NCBI RefSeq assembly: GCF_018130695.1 | Contig: NZ_JAFCJX010000034.1 | Span: 1 to 64,000, forward strand | Origin: Bradyrhizobium jicamae | GTDB lineage: Bacteria; Pseudomonadota; Alphaproteobacteria; Rhizobiales; Xanthobacteraceae | DNA length: 64,000 nucleotides | Direction of reading: 5' to 3' | Notes under the pieces: generated by a model | The model's database searches: none | Told to the model about the DNA's origin: nothing | What the model saw: the letters and a program-made list of their open reading frames with translations, nothing else | Part shown: positions 17,561 through 25,626 of the stretch, in pieces | How positions within the stretch are numbered: the first letter of the stretch is position 1 | Layout: every line of letters starts with the position of its first letter | Position numbers and translations under genes: made by a program

Positions 17561-18358
17561 ATGCCAGAACCCGCCCCCTCGCCCGCCACCGAACCCGCTC
17601 TGCTCCGGATCGACGGCCCGATCGCGACCATCACGCTGAACCGCCCGACCTCGTTCAATTCGATCGACCTCTCGATCGCGAAGAAGCTCGAACAACTCGG
17701 CGCCGAGGTCGAGGCCAACAAGGATGTCCGCGTGCTCGTCATCGAAGGCGAAGGCCGCGCCTTCTGCGCCGGCGGCGATCTGCAGACCATCGGTGCCGCG
17801 GCCGGCGCGAATAACGTCACGCCCGTCGTCGGCGAGATGCTCGGGCATTATCACGCCTTCATCGAATGCGTACGCCGGATGCCGAAGATCGTGGTGTCGA
17901 GCGTGCATGGTTCGGCCGCCGGCGCCGGCATGGGGCTCGCCTTCGTGACCGACCTCTGCATCGCCGCTGATGACGCCAAGTTCACCCCGGCCTATGCTAA
18001 GATCGGCGTCTCACCCGATGGCGGCAGCACGGTCGGCATCGTCGGCACGGTCGGCACCCGGCGCGCGCTGCAGATCTTCCTCGCAGAGGATACGTTCACG
18101 GCACAGCAAGCCGTCGAATGGGGGCTGGTCATCAAGACCGTGCCCGCAACCGAATTGAAGGCGGCGACGCGGCAGCTCGCCGAACGTCTCGCGCAAAATC
18201 CGGCGGCCGCGATCGCAGGCACCAAGTCGCTGGTCTATCAGGCCGCCAATACGCCGGTGAAGCAGCAGCTCGATGCCGAGGAGCACAGGATCGTCGCGTC
18301 GATGCACACGGAGGATTTCCGCGTCGCGGTGAAGAAGTTCACCAGCAAGTCGAAATGA
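17561..18358 (+). CDS. Enoyl-CoA hydratase/isomerase family protein
   Basis: 265 residues from an ATG with an excellent GGAGGT seven bases upstream; an in-frame ATG at 17528 would add 11 residues but has a poorer site. Crotonase-fold blocks: ITLNRPTSFNSID, GRAFCAGGDLQT (first oxyanion-hole loop) and VHGSAAGAGMGLAFVTDL (second loop). Where classic hydratases carry a catalytic Glu, the text reads KIGVSPDGGST, so Asp in PDGG may be the acid/base, as in isomerase-like members. It may act in fatty-acid or aromatic CoA-ester degradation; substrate unknown. Confidence 0.82.
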   Translation: MPEPAPSPATEPALLRIDGPIATITLNRPTSFNSIDLSIAKKLEQLGAEVEANKDVRVLVIEGEGRAFCAGGDLQTIGAAAGANNVTPVVGEMLGHYHAFIECVRRMPKIVVSSVHGSAAGAGMGLAFVTDLCIAADDAKFTPAYAKIGVSPDGGSTVGIVGTVGTRRALQIFLAEDTFTAQQAVEWGLVIKTVPATELKAATRQLAERLAQNPAAAIAGTKSLVYQAANTPVKQQLDAEEHRIVASMHTEDFRVAVKKFTSKSK

Positions 18359-18361
18359 GGA

Positions 18362-19702
18362 TCAGTTTGGACAAGTGTAACCCGTGCCGCCGGGCGCCTT
18401 GAAGCAGCCGACCGATTCCGGGATCACCTGCTTGGGCAGCCACAGCACGACCTTGGGGAAGTAGATCGTGAAGCAGATGGTGACCAAGAACACGACATAG
18501 ATCGGCAGCGCCGCGCGTAAGGCTTTCGCAAAACTGATGCCGACGAATTTCGACGCCATCAGCAAGACGAGGCCGTAGGGCGGCGTGATCAGGCCGAAGG
18601 CGAGCGTTGCGATCAGCACCACGCCCATATGGACGCCGTTGATGCTGCCGGCGTCGGTGAGCGCGTTGACCAGCGGCATGAAGATGATGATGGTCGGCAC
18701 CGGCTCGATGAAGTCGCCGACCACGGTGAAGAGGAGGACCATCAGCAGCATGATCAGGTGCGGATCATTGCCGGCAATCGAAGTGATCCAGTCCGCGATG
18801 TAGATCGCGCCGCGGAGGTAGGCGAGCATCCAGCCGAACGCATTGGCGGCGCCGATCGTGATCAGCGGCAGCGAGAAGATCAGGCCGGCGAGGCAGAAGT
18901 CGTAAGGGATTTTCGTGAAGTGCCCACGGTTCAGCGCCGGGATCACGACCAGGATGATGTAGGCGACCGCGACGACGCCGGCCTCGGTCGGCGTGAACCA
19001 GCCGGTGAGGATGCCGCCGAGCAGGATCACCGGGATCATCAGCGGCAGCGCCGCATCTCCGGCCGCGAACGCAACTTGTCGAAGGGGGGCACGCGGCTTG
19101 CGCATGCCGGAGGGACCGAAGAAGTAGCAGTAGATCATCAGCCCAAAGCCGATCATCAACCCGGGCACCACCCCCGCCATGAACAGTCCGGCGATCGACA
19201 CGTTGCCGACCGCGCCATAAACCACCGCCGTGATGCTCGGCGGCACCAGCGCCGCAATCGTCGAGGCCGCGGCGATGATCGCAGCGATGAAGGCCGGCTC
19301 GTAGCCCTCGCGCTTCATCGGCCCGCCGAGCGCGCGGCTCATCACGGCGACGTCGGCGGTGGTCGAGCCGGACATTTCCGAGAAGAACATGCTGAAGACG
19401 ACCACGACCTGCGACAGCCCGCCCCTGATATGCCCGACCAGCGAGATCGAGAGGTTGGCGATGCGCACCACCACATTGGCCGAGCTCATGAGCTCGCCGA
19501 CCAGCAGGAAGAACGGAATCGCCAGCAGCGCCTCGGAATCGACGCCGTCGAAGATCTTCTGGATGATCGCCGCCAGCGACACATCCGCCAGCAGCGCGCC
19601 GACGAACACGCCGGCCATCAGCGAGAACGGCACGGGGACGCCGAGATAGCCGAAAAACAGGAAGCAGAACGACATCAGGGCGAGGATGACCGGTGCGCTC
19701 AT
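18362..19702 (-). CDS. dctM: TRAP transporter large permease (DctM)
   Basis: 446 residues with about 12 hydrophobic segments, typical of DctM. The N-terminal FLFFGYLGVPVPFSL and the MFFSEMSGSTTADVAVM block are family hallmarks. It forms the ion-driven translocation channel with DctQ. Its ATG overlaps the end of dctQ by 4 bases (ATGA). The 3' end lies 3 bases from the convergent enoyl-CoA hydratase stop. Confidence 0.92.
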   Translation of the reverse strand: MSAPVILALMSFCFLFFGYLGVPVPFSLMAGVFVGALLADVSLAAIIQKIFDGVDSEALLAIPFFLLVGELMSSANVVVRIANLSISLVGHIRGGLSQVVVVFSMFFSEMSGSTTADVAVMSRALGGPMKREGYEPAFIAAIIAAASTIAALVPPSITAVVYGAVGNVSIAGLFMAGVVPGLMIGFGLMIYCYFFGPSGMRKPRAPLRQVAFAAGDAALPLMIPVILLGGILTGWFTPTEAGVVAVAYIILVVIPALNRGHFTKIPYDFCLAGLIFSLPLITIGAANAFGWMLAYLRGAIYIADWITSIAGNDPHLIMLLMVLLFTVVGDFIEPVPTIIIFMPLVNALTDAGSINGVHMGVVLIATLAFGLITPPYGLVLLMASKFVGISFAKALRAALPIYVVFLVTICFTIYFPKVVLWLPKQVIPESVGCFKAPGGTGYTCPN

Positions 19703-20283
19703 ATCTGCACTCCCGGCCGCACGCTGGCATCCGTCGCAGGTATCGCGGCCTCCTCCTCCGGAGGCTCCGGATGATCGAAGCCGTTACGAATGCCGTTGAC
19801 CAGCTGCTCGACGGTGAACAGCCCGATCAGGATGCCCGACAGCGGAATGATCGCATACAGCGAGGCGATCGGCGTGCCCGATGGCAGGCGAAAACTGCCG
19901 AAGCCGCGCAGATAGTTCTGGTAGCCGTACCAGATCAGGCAGAACGCGACGCCGAGCACCGCCAGGCGAATGATGATCTCGACGATCAGCCGCGGCACGC
20001 CGTGCATCGCCTCCGAGATCGCGGTCAGGTAGAGGTGGTCGTTGCGCCGTGTCGCCGCGGCCGTGCCGATGAAGATCGCGTAGATGAACAGCGTGGACGT
20101 GACTTCCTGCAGCCACAGCCAGGGATGGCCGATGGTGCGCGTGACGATGTCGGCGGTGACCGACAGCGAGAAGCCGAAGCACAGCACGCCGCAGATCACC
20201 ATCAGCGCCAGTTCGAGCCAGTCGAGCGCCCGCCATTTCAGATGCCGCTGCCGCTGCAGCACCAGTCGATCGGCGATCGCCAT
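19699..20283 (-). CDS. dctQ: TRAP transporter small permease (DctQ)
   Basis: 194 residues with four hydrophobic segments and the conserved TSTLFIYAIFIGTAAATRRNDHLYL block of the DctQ family. It is co-transcribed with dctP (30 bases upstream) and overlaps dctM. The C-terminal tail after the last membrane segment is acidic and probably cytoplasmic. Confidence 0.9.
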   Translation of the reverse strand: MAIADRLVLQRQRHLKWRALDWLELALMVICGVLCFGFSLSVTADIVTRTIGHPWLWLQEVTSTLFIYAIFIGTAAATRRNDHLYLTAISEAMHGVPRLIVEIIIRLAVLGVAFCLIWYGYQNYLRGFGSFRLPSGTPIASLYAIIPLSGILIGLFTVEQLVNGIRNGFDHPEPPEEEAAIPATDASVRPGVQI

Positions 20284-20313
20284 GACCCGAACTCTCCGCC
20301 GCGGACTGCGCGT

Positions 20314-21315
20314 CTAGTTGATCGAGCGGATCAGATCCTTGATCTTCACCGCATGCGGGCCGAGCTCCTTGGCGAGCTTGTCGAGATAGGGATCGGCGAT
20401 CGCCGTAAAGCTTTTCTTGTCGACATTGTCGACGATCTTGACGCCGATCGACTTCAGCTTGGCGGCGGCGGTCCGCTCGAGGTCGAAGGCCTTCTGCGGC
20501 TCCTTCGCGCTGATCTCGTTCGCCGCGGTCTGCACCCACTGCTTCTGCTCGGCGGAGAGGCTCTGCCACAGCTTGTCGGAGACGAACACCAGCGCGTTGT
20601 TGGCCTCGTGCTCGGTGATGTTCAGCACCGGCGCGACCTCGTAGTGCTTGTTGACGAGATAGACGTTGATGCTGTTCTCGGCGACGTCGACCACGCCGGT
20701 CTGCAGCGATGTGTAGACGCTGCCGAACGGCATGTGCACAGTCTGCGCGCCATAGGCCGGGAACATGGTGTCCTCGGTCGCGGTCGCCTGCACGCGGATC
20801 TTCAGGCTCTTGATGTCGCCGACGTTGTGGATCTCCTTCTTCGAATACATGTGCCGCACGCCCTGCGAGCCGGTCGCGATCACATGCAAGCCTTGCGTGG
20901 TCTCGTCGATCATGGTCTTCAGCGCTTCGAAGACGCGGGGATCGGCCAAGCCCTTGACCACGTGGTTCTCGTCGCGGAACAGGAAATGCAGCGACATCAC
21001 GCCGGCCTGCGGCGAGATCGTCGCGGTGTTGGCCGAGGAAATGATCGCGAACTCGACGTCGCCGGCCTTGACGAGCTGCAGCACCTGCGGCTCCTGGCCA
21101 AGCTGCGCACCGGGATATTGATCGATGATCATGGTGCCCTTGCTCAATTCCTTGAGCTTGTCGGCGAACAGATCGCCCGCGATCGAATAGCCGGTGTTGC
21201 GCGGCTGATCGTAGGCGAAGCGGTAGTGCTTGACCTCCTGCGCCCCCACAGCGGACGACAGCAGCACGACGGCCGCAGCCGCCACGGCGCCAATGAAATT
21301 CGCTGGATGACCCAT
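20314..21315 (-). CDS. dctP: TRAP substrate-binding protein (DctP)
   Basis: 333 residues from an ATG preceded by a strong GGGGAGGGG; a longer frame starts 36 bases earlier but would bury the signal peptide (cleavage near VGAQE). DctP landmarks: YSIAGDLFADKLKELSKGT, YPGAQLGQEPQVLQLV, and an Arg in KSLKIRVQATA, the conserved residue that usually salt-bridges the ligand carboxylate. The ligand is therefore likely an organic or sugar acid, which fits the adjacent dehydratase and uronate dehydrogenase. First gene of the transporter operon; a palindromic site lies 54-63 bases upstream. Confidence 0.9.
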   Translation of the reverse strand: MGHPANFIGAVAAAAVVLLSSAVGAQEVKHYRFAYDQPRNTGYSIAGDLFADKLKELSKGTMIIDQYPGAQLGQEPQVLQLVKAGDVEFAIISSANTATISPQAGVMSLHFLFRDENHVVKGLADPRVFEALKTMIDETTQGLHVIATGSQGVRHMYSKKEIHNVGDIKSLKIRVQATATEDTMFPAYGAQTVHMPFGSVYTSLQTGVVDVAENSINVYLVNKHYEVAPVLNITEHEANNALVFVSDKLWQSLSAEQKQWVQTAANEISAKEPQKAFDLERTAAAKLKSIGVKIVDNVDKKSFTAIADPYLDKLAKELGPHAVKIKDLIRSIN

Positions 21316-21368
21316 CGCGACCCCTCCCCTGTTTTTAATTGCAGGGATCATCCCATCAAGGTCACGGG

Positions 21369-21378
21369 ATTGTCAATA
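21369..21378. promoter_or_regulatory. Candidate GntR operator upstream of the TRAP operon
   Basis: The 9-base palindrome ATTGTCAAT lies upstream of dctP. On the minus strand it contains TTGACA, followed after 18 bases by GATGAT, a possible -35/-10 pair, so repressor binding here would block the promoter. The same core occurs at 21433-21442, 23286-23295 and 23348-23357 around the dehydratase and GntR genes. Confidence 0.5.
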
Positions 21379-21432
21379 AAGCAGCCGGCGATACCGCCGA
21401 ATTGCCTATGTCGATCGCAAATGGCGAACGAT

Positions 21433-21442
21433 TATCGACAAT
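21433..21442. promoter_or_regulatory. Second candidate GntR site, TRAP/dehydratase interval
   Basis: TATCGACAAT differs at one base from the TATTGACAAT core. Its centre is 64 bases from the site at 21369-21378, close to the 62-base spacing of the other site pair. Paired sites six helical turns apart could allow looping or cooperative binding. Confidence 0.35.
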
Positions 21443-21531
21443 CTAACAAGCGGGCGGACGCTAGTCACCTGAGCCAGCCTGCCACGCTTTCGCGCGCCAA
21501 CGCTCGCAGCGGATGTGTTCGTGCGCCGGCT

Positions 21532-23235
21532 CTACTTCCCCTTGGCGCGCATGAAGTCGAAGTCGCAGCCTTCGTCGGCCTGCAGGATCGTCTCGTTGAA
21601 GAGATGCGCGTAGCCGCGCTTGGCCCAGCCGGGCGTCATGGCGGGTGCGAGCGCGGCGCGGCGCTTCTCGAGTTCGGCCGCATCGACCAGCAGATCGATG
21701 CTGCGCCTGGCGACATCGAGGCGGATCATGTCGCCGTTCCTCACCAGCGCCAGCGGACCGCCGACGGCCGATTCCGGGGTGATGTGGAGCACGATGGTGC
21801 CGAACGCGGTGCCGCTCATGCGCGCATCCGAGATGCGGACCATGTCCTTGACGCCGGTACGCGCAAGCTTCTTCGGGATCGGCAGGTAACCCGCCTCCGG
21901 CATTCCCGGCGCCCCTTTGGGACCGGCGTTGCGCAGCACCAGCACGTCGTCGGCGCTGACATCGAGCGCGGGATCATCGACGCGCAGGGTCATATCCTCG
22001 ACCGACTCGAACACCACGGCACGGCCGGTGTGCTGCAACAGCTTCGGGCTCGCCGCCGATTGCTTGATGACGGCGCCGCGCGGCGCGAGGTTGCCGTGCA
22101 GGATCGCCATCGCACCTTCCGACTTGATCGGATTGGTCCTGGGCCGGATCGCGTCCTGGCCCGGCACATCCTCCGCGTCCTCGACCACCTCGCGCAGCGT
22201 CTGGCCGGTGATGGTTTTGGCGTCGAGATCGATGAGATCGCCGAGCTGCGCCATCAGCTTCGGCACGCCGCCGGCGTGATGGAAGTGCTCCATGTAATGC
22301 TCGCCCGACGGCTTGAGGTCGACCAGCACCGGCACCTCGCGGCCGAGCTTGTCGAACGCTTGGAGGTCGATCTTGTGCGGCGAGCGGTTGGCGATCGCAG
22401 TCAGATGGATCAGGCCGTTGGTCGAGCCGCCGATCGCCTGCATCACGATCTGCGCATTGCGGAACGACGACGGAGTCAGGATCTCACTCGGCTTCGGTCC
22501 CTTGGACTTGGCCATCGCGGCGGCAACGCGGCCGCTCGCCTCGGCGGAGCGGAAGCGTTCGGCATGCGGTGCCGGGATCGTCGCGCTCATCGGCAGCGAC
22601 AGGCCGAGCGCTTCGGTGACGCAGGCCATGGTAGAGGCGGTGCCCATCACCATGCAGGTGCCGACCGACGGTGCGAGACGGCCGTTGACCGCCTCGATCT
22701 CGACGTCGTCGATCTCACCCGCGCGGTATTTGCCCCACAGCCGTCGGCAGTCGGTGCAGGCGCCGAGCACCTCACCCTTGTGATGACCGACCACCATCGG
22801 CCCGACCGGAATCACAACCGTCGGCAGGTCGGCGCTGAGCGCCGCCATGATCTGCGCCGGCAAGGTCTTGTCGCAGCCGCCGATCACGACGACCGAATCC
22901 ATCGGCTGGGCGCGGATCATTTCCTCGGTGTCCATCGCCATCAGATTGCGCAGATACATCGAGGTCGGATGCGCAAAGCTCTCGGCGATCGAGATGGTCG
23001 GGAACACGAACGGCATCGCGCCCGACAGCATCACGCCGCGCTTCACCGCTTCGATGATCTGCGGGACGTTGCCGTGGCAGGGATTGTAGTCGCTATAGGT
23101 GTTGGTGATGCCGACGATCGGGCGATTGAGCGCGTCGTCGGAATAGCCCATGGCCTTGATGAAGGCCTTGCGCAGGAACAGCGAGAAGCCCGCATCGCCG
23201 TAGCTCGTCAGTCCCTTGCGAAGTCCTTCGGCCAT
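21532..23235 (-). CDS. IlvD/Edd family dehydratase, probably sugar-acid type
   Basis: 567 residues. Three iron-sulfur-type cysteines, Cys53 (YNPCHGNVP), Cys121 (GGCDKTLPAQ) and Cys194 (VGTCMVMGTAS), match the [2Fe-2S] pattern of L-arabinonate/D-xylonate dehydratases. The C-terminal ISDARMSGTAFG holds the catalytic Ser motif. Such enzymes dehydrate aldonic or aldaric acids to 2-keto-3-deoxy acids. Context (TRAP importer, GntR regulator, uronate dehydrogenase, SMP-30 lactonase) favours a sugar acid over the valine/isoleucine intermediate. It is divergent from the GntR gene, and its promoter appears to overlap a shared palindrome. Confidence 0.87.
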   Translation of the reverse strand: MAEGLRKGLTSYGDAGFSLFLRKAFIKAMGYSDDALNRPIVGITNTYSDYNPCHGNVPQIIEAVKRGVMLSGAMPFVFPTISIAESFAHPTSMYLRNLMAMDTEEMIRAQPMDSVVVIGGCDKTLPAQIMAALSADLPTVVIPVGPMVVGHHKGEVLGACTDCRRLWGKYRAGEIDDVEIEAVNGRLAPSVGTCMVMGTASTMACVTEALGLSLPMSATIPAPHAERFRSAEASGRVAAAMAKSKGPKPSEILTPSSFRNAQIVMQAIGGSTNGLIHLTAIANRSPHKIDLQAFDKLGREVPVLVDLKPSGEHYMEHFHHAGGVPKLMAQLGDLIDLDAKTITGQTLREVVEDAEDVPGQDAIRPRTNPIKSEGAMAILHGNLAPRGAVIKQSAASPKLLQHTGRAVVFESVEDMTLRVDDPALDVSADDVLVLRNAGPKGAPGMPEAGYLPIPKKLARTGVKDMVRISDARMSGTAFGTIVLHITPESAVGGPLALVRNGDMIRLDVARRSIDLLVDAAELEKRRAALAPAMTPGWAKRGYAHLFNETILQADEGCDFDFMRAKGK

Positions 23236-23285
23236 TTTCTTGTGTCCTGTGGTGGTTTGCCCGCACTAAAGGAGCGCGGGGGATT

Positions 23286-23295
23286 ATTGTCAATA
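23286..23295. promoter_or_regulatory. Candidate GntR operator over the dehydratase promoter
   Basis: TATTGTCAATA here (23285-23295) is an 11-base palindrome. Read on the minus strand it carries TTGACA (23293-23288), then exactly 17 bases, then TTTAGT (23270-23265), a credible promoter for the dehydratase gene that starts at 23235. A regulator bound here would cover the -35 box. Confidence 0.55.
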
Positions 23296-23347
23296 CGAGA
23301 TAATCTTGACGCTCTTGTGCCACAGATTGCCGCAACGGAGGCCTTAT

Positions 23348-23357
23348 TATTGACAAT
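23348..23357. promoter_or_regulatory. Candidate GntR site in its own upstream region
   Basis: TATTGACAAT, with core palindrome ATTGACAAT, lies 48-57 bases before the GntR start codon. Its centre is 62 bases from the site at 23286. Autoregulation from this divergent interval is typical for GntR/FCD regulators. Confidence 0.5.
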
Positions 23358-23404
23358 GGTGGTACCGCTATGCTGACCTTCGGCGACCATCGAAGCCGGA
23401 CCAC

Positions 23405-24097
23405 ATGAAAGCCCAGGCCGCTCCACCAGACATTGCACCCACTTCCCGCGAGGACGAACAGGCGGAAGTGATCCGCCGGCTGGAAGAGGACATCATCTTC
23501 GGCCGCTTCGCGCCGGGCCTGCGGCTGGTCGAGGATACGCTGATGCAGCGCTACGGCGCGAGCCGGCATTTTGTCCGTCAGGCGCTGTTCCAGCTGGAGC
23601 GGCAGGGCATCGTGCTGCGCGAGAAGAATGTCGGCGCGACGGTGCGGTTCTACTCGGCCGAGGAGGTCCGCCAGATTTACGAGGTGCGCGAGATGCTGAC
23701 ACGGCAGGCGGCGCTGATGATCCCCCTGCCCGCATCTGCGAGCCTGATCGCGGAACTGAGCGAATTGCAGCGGCAGTATTGCGCCCGCGCCGACGCGCAG
23801 GACATGCGCGGCATCCACGAGACCAACGACGCCTTCCACCTTGCGCTATTCTCGGCCTGCGGCAATCCCTATCTGGTGCGCTCGCTGCAGGACTACATGA
23901 ACCTGACCTTGCCGATGCGCGCGAAAAATCTCGCCGACAGCGAGGGCCTTGCATTGTCGCGGCGCCAGCACGAATTGATGATCGAACTTCTGAAGGGCCG
24001 CGACAGCTGGGCGCTGGCGCAGCTCTGCGTCGATCACATGCAGTTCAGCAAGGCGGACTACCTGGCGCGGATCGCTGGCGAGAAAATGCCGCAATAG
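23405..24097 (+). CDS. GntR family regulator, FCD subgroup
   Basis: 230 residues. Winged-helix domain at about 22-85 (RLEEDIIFGRFAPGLRLVEDTLMQRYGASRHFVRQALFQLERQGIV, quoted in parts) and an FCD effector domain with YEVREMLTRQAA and the metal-ligand pattern of Asp and His (HETNDAFHLALF, then a late QHELMIELL and CVDHMQ). FCD regulators commonly respond to sugar acids or carboxylates. It is divergent from the IlvD/Edd dehydratase gene, with shared palindromes between them, so it most likely controls that gene, itself and the TRAP operon. Confidence 0.88.
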   Translation: MKAQAAPPDIAPTSREDEQAEVIRRLEEDIIFGRFAPGLRLVEDTLMQRYGASRHFVRQALFQLERQGIVLREKNVGATVRFYSAEEVRQIYEVREMLTRQAALMIPLPASASLIAELSELQRQYCARADAQDMRGIHETNDAFHLALFSACGNPYLVRSLQDYMNLTLPMRAKNLADSEGLALSRRQHELMIELLKGRDSWALAQLCVDHMQFSKADYLARIAGEKMPQ

Positions 24098-24130
24098 AAG
24101 CTTACGTGGCCTGTCGTGGAGGAAACGGCG

Positions 24131-24691
24131 ATGCGCTACGTGATACCTGGATCGATGGCCGCGCTGCTCGCGCTCGCCGGCGTCAGCCATGCGGCCGATC
24201 CGCGCGCGGCGGAGCTCACCTATCAGCCCTGGATCAAGCACTGCATAACCGAGACGAATTGCTTCGTTGGTATCGAAGCGAAAGGTCAATGCGCGCCCTC
24301 CGGTGGTTTCATCACGCTTGCCCTGCAGAGCAACAAGCGAGCCGTTCTGAGCGCGAACGTTGGCACGCGCACCATGCTCGACGGTCCCATCAGCATTCAG
24401 ATTGACCAAGACGCTCCGATCAAGATCACCAACCAGCATTGCCATGCTAACGGTTGCGGCGGCACGTTCGCGCTCGACAGCGACATGTTCGACCGGTTGG
24501 CGAGCGCGCAAAACATCACCATGCAAGCGACGAGCCTGACGGGTCAGAAATTCAGCTTCTCCTTCTCGATGACCGGCTTTGCCAATGCTTATCACGGACC
24601 CGGAATCGAACCCAAAGTCGTAGAGGAAACGCAACAGAAGTTGCAGGAGCGCGCCGAGAAGCAACCGCCGCCGCCCGCCTGCGAGGATTGA
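24131..24691 (+). CDS. IalB-like periplasmic protein
   Basis: 186 residues from an ATG with GGAGG eight bases upstream; the longer frame begins at a GTG at 24116. A signal peptide ends near SHAADP. The pattern WIKHC..ETNC, GPISIQIDQDAPIKI, CHANGCGGTF and SFSMTGFANAY fits the invasion-associated locus B family, common and mostly uncharacterised in alphaproteobacteria. Four cysteines probably form two disulfides. A C-terminal Gln/Glu/Pro-rich tail follows the domain. It sits between the GntR gene and the convergent uronate dehydrogenase gene, and a link with that pathway is doubtful. Confidence 0.75.
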   Translation: MRYVIPGSMAALLALAGVSHAADPRAAELTYQPWIKHCITETNCFVGIEAKGQCAPSGGFITLALQSNKRAVLSANVGTRTMLDGPISIQIDQDAPIKITNQHCHANGCGGTFALDSDMFDRLASAQNITMQATSLTGQKFSFSFSMTGFANAYHGPGIEPKVVEETQQKLQERAEKQPPPPACED

Positions 24692-25513
24692 CTACTTCTT
24701 CCAATCGATGATCTTCTCCCTGTCGCCATCGAATTCGATGCTGCAGAACGAGCCGCCCTGGTAGAAATCGCCGACCGGATCAGGCTTCAGCTTGGCCTGC
24801 TCGGCCATGGCATGCTGCACATGCTCCTCGCTGCGGCCGGTCGGGCGATAGCCGAGATCATAGGCGCGGTGATTGTCCCACCAGGCGCGCTCATTGTAGG
24901 AAGCGCCGTAGAAGATCTCGAAATGAATGTCGGGATGCTCGAGCCCGATGCGGCAGAGCTGCACGAGATCCTCAGGCTTCAGCCAGATCGACAGCCGGCG
25001 GTGATCCAGTGGCACCTCGCCGAAATTGCCGATCCGGATGCAGGTGACCTTCAGCCCGTGCTTGTCGGCATAGAGCGCGCCGACGGCCTCGCCGAACACC
25101 TTGCTGACGCCATAGCGACCATCCGGCCGCGGCGTCACGTCGGTGCCGATGCGATGGTGGCGTGGATAGAAGCCGACGGCATGGTTGGAAGACGCGAAGA
25201 TCACGCGCTTGACGCCCTTCCGGTACGCGGCTTCGAACAGGTTATAGCCGCCGATGATGTTGGCCTGAAGGATCGGGTCCCAGGGGCCTTCGACCGAATA
25301 GCCGCCGAAATGGATGATGCCGTCGACGCCCTCGCAGATCGCCTCGACCTCTGCGAGATTGGCGAGGTCGGCCGCCTTGAATGTCTCGTTCGGTCCGAGA
25401 TCGGCCGGCGGCTTCAAATCGCTCAGCAGCAGATCCGGATAGATCGGCGGCAACAGCTTGCGCAAGCTCGTGCCGATTCCACCCGACGCGCCGGTCATCA
25501 ATATGCGTGGCAT
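24692..25513 (-). CDS. udh: Uronate dehydrogenase
   Basis: 273 residues starting at the ATG of MPRILMTGASGGIG, preceded by GAGGAA. It is a short-chain/extended Rossmann dehydrogenase: GxxGxxG NAD motif at 8-14, HFGGYSVEGPW, FASSNHAVGFYP, and YGVSK with Tyr134 and Lys138 as the catalytic pair, then a late ASYNERAWWDN. These blocks closely parallel Agrobacterium uronate dehydrogenase, which oxidises glucuronate or galacturonate to the aldarolactone with NAD. The divergent SMP-30 lactonase gene would open that lactone. No membrane segment. Confidence 0.8.
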   Translation of the reverse strand: MPRILMTGASGGIGTSLRKLLPPIYPDLLLSDLKPPADLGPNETFKAADLANLAEVEAICEGVDGIIHFGGYSVEGPWDPILQANIIGGYNLFEAAYRKGVKRVIFASSNHAVGFYPRHHRIGTDVTPRPDGRYGVSKVFGEAVGALYADKHGLKVTCIRIGNFGEVPLDHRRLSIWLKPEDLVQLCRIGLEHPDIHFEIFYGASYNERAWWDNHRAYDLGYRPTGRSEEHVQHAMAEQAKLKPDPVGDFYQGGSFCSIEFDGDREKIIDWKK

Positions 25514-25626
25514 TCCGTTCCTCGTCTTCTCTGGCTGCCGCGACTGAATTGCGGTCGCAGGCCGACAATGATAGCAAACCAACCGCCCAGGGAAATACCA
25601 ACCAAACACAACAACGAGAACAGCAA

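Noticed and set aside
19693..23376. A 1227-residue open frame on the plus strand
   Set aside because: It lies antisense to the TRAP operon and the IlvD/Edd dehydratase, which have clear domains. Its Arg/His/Asp-rich composition is typical of antisense frames in GC-rich genes.
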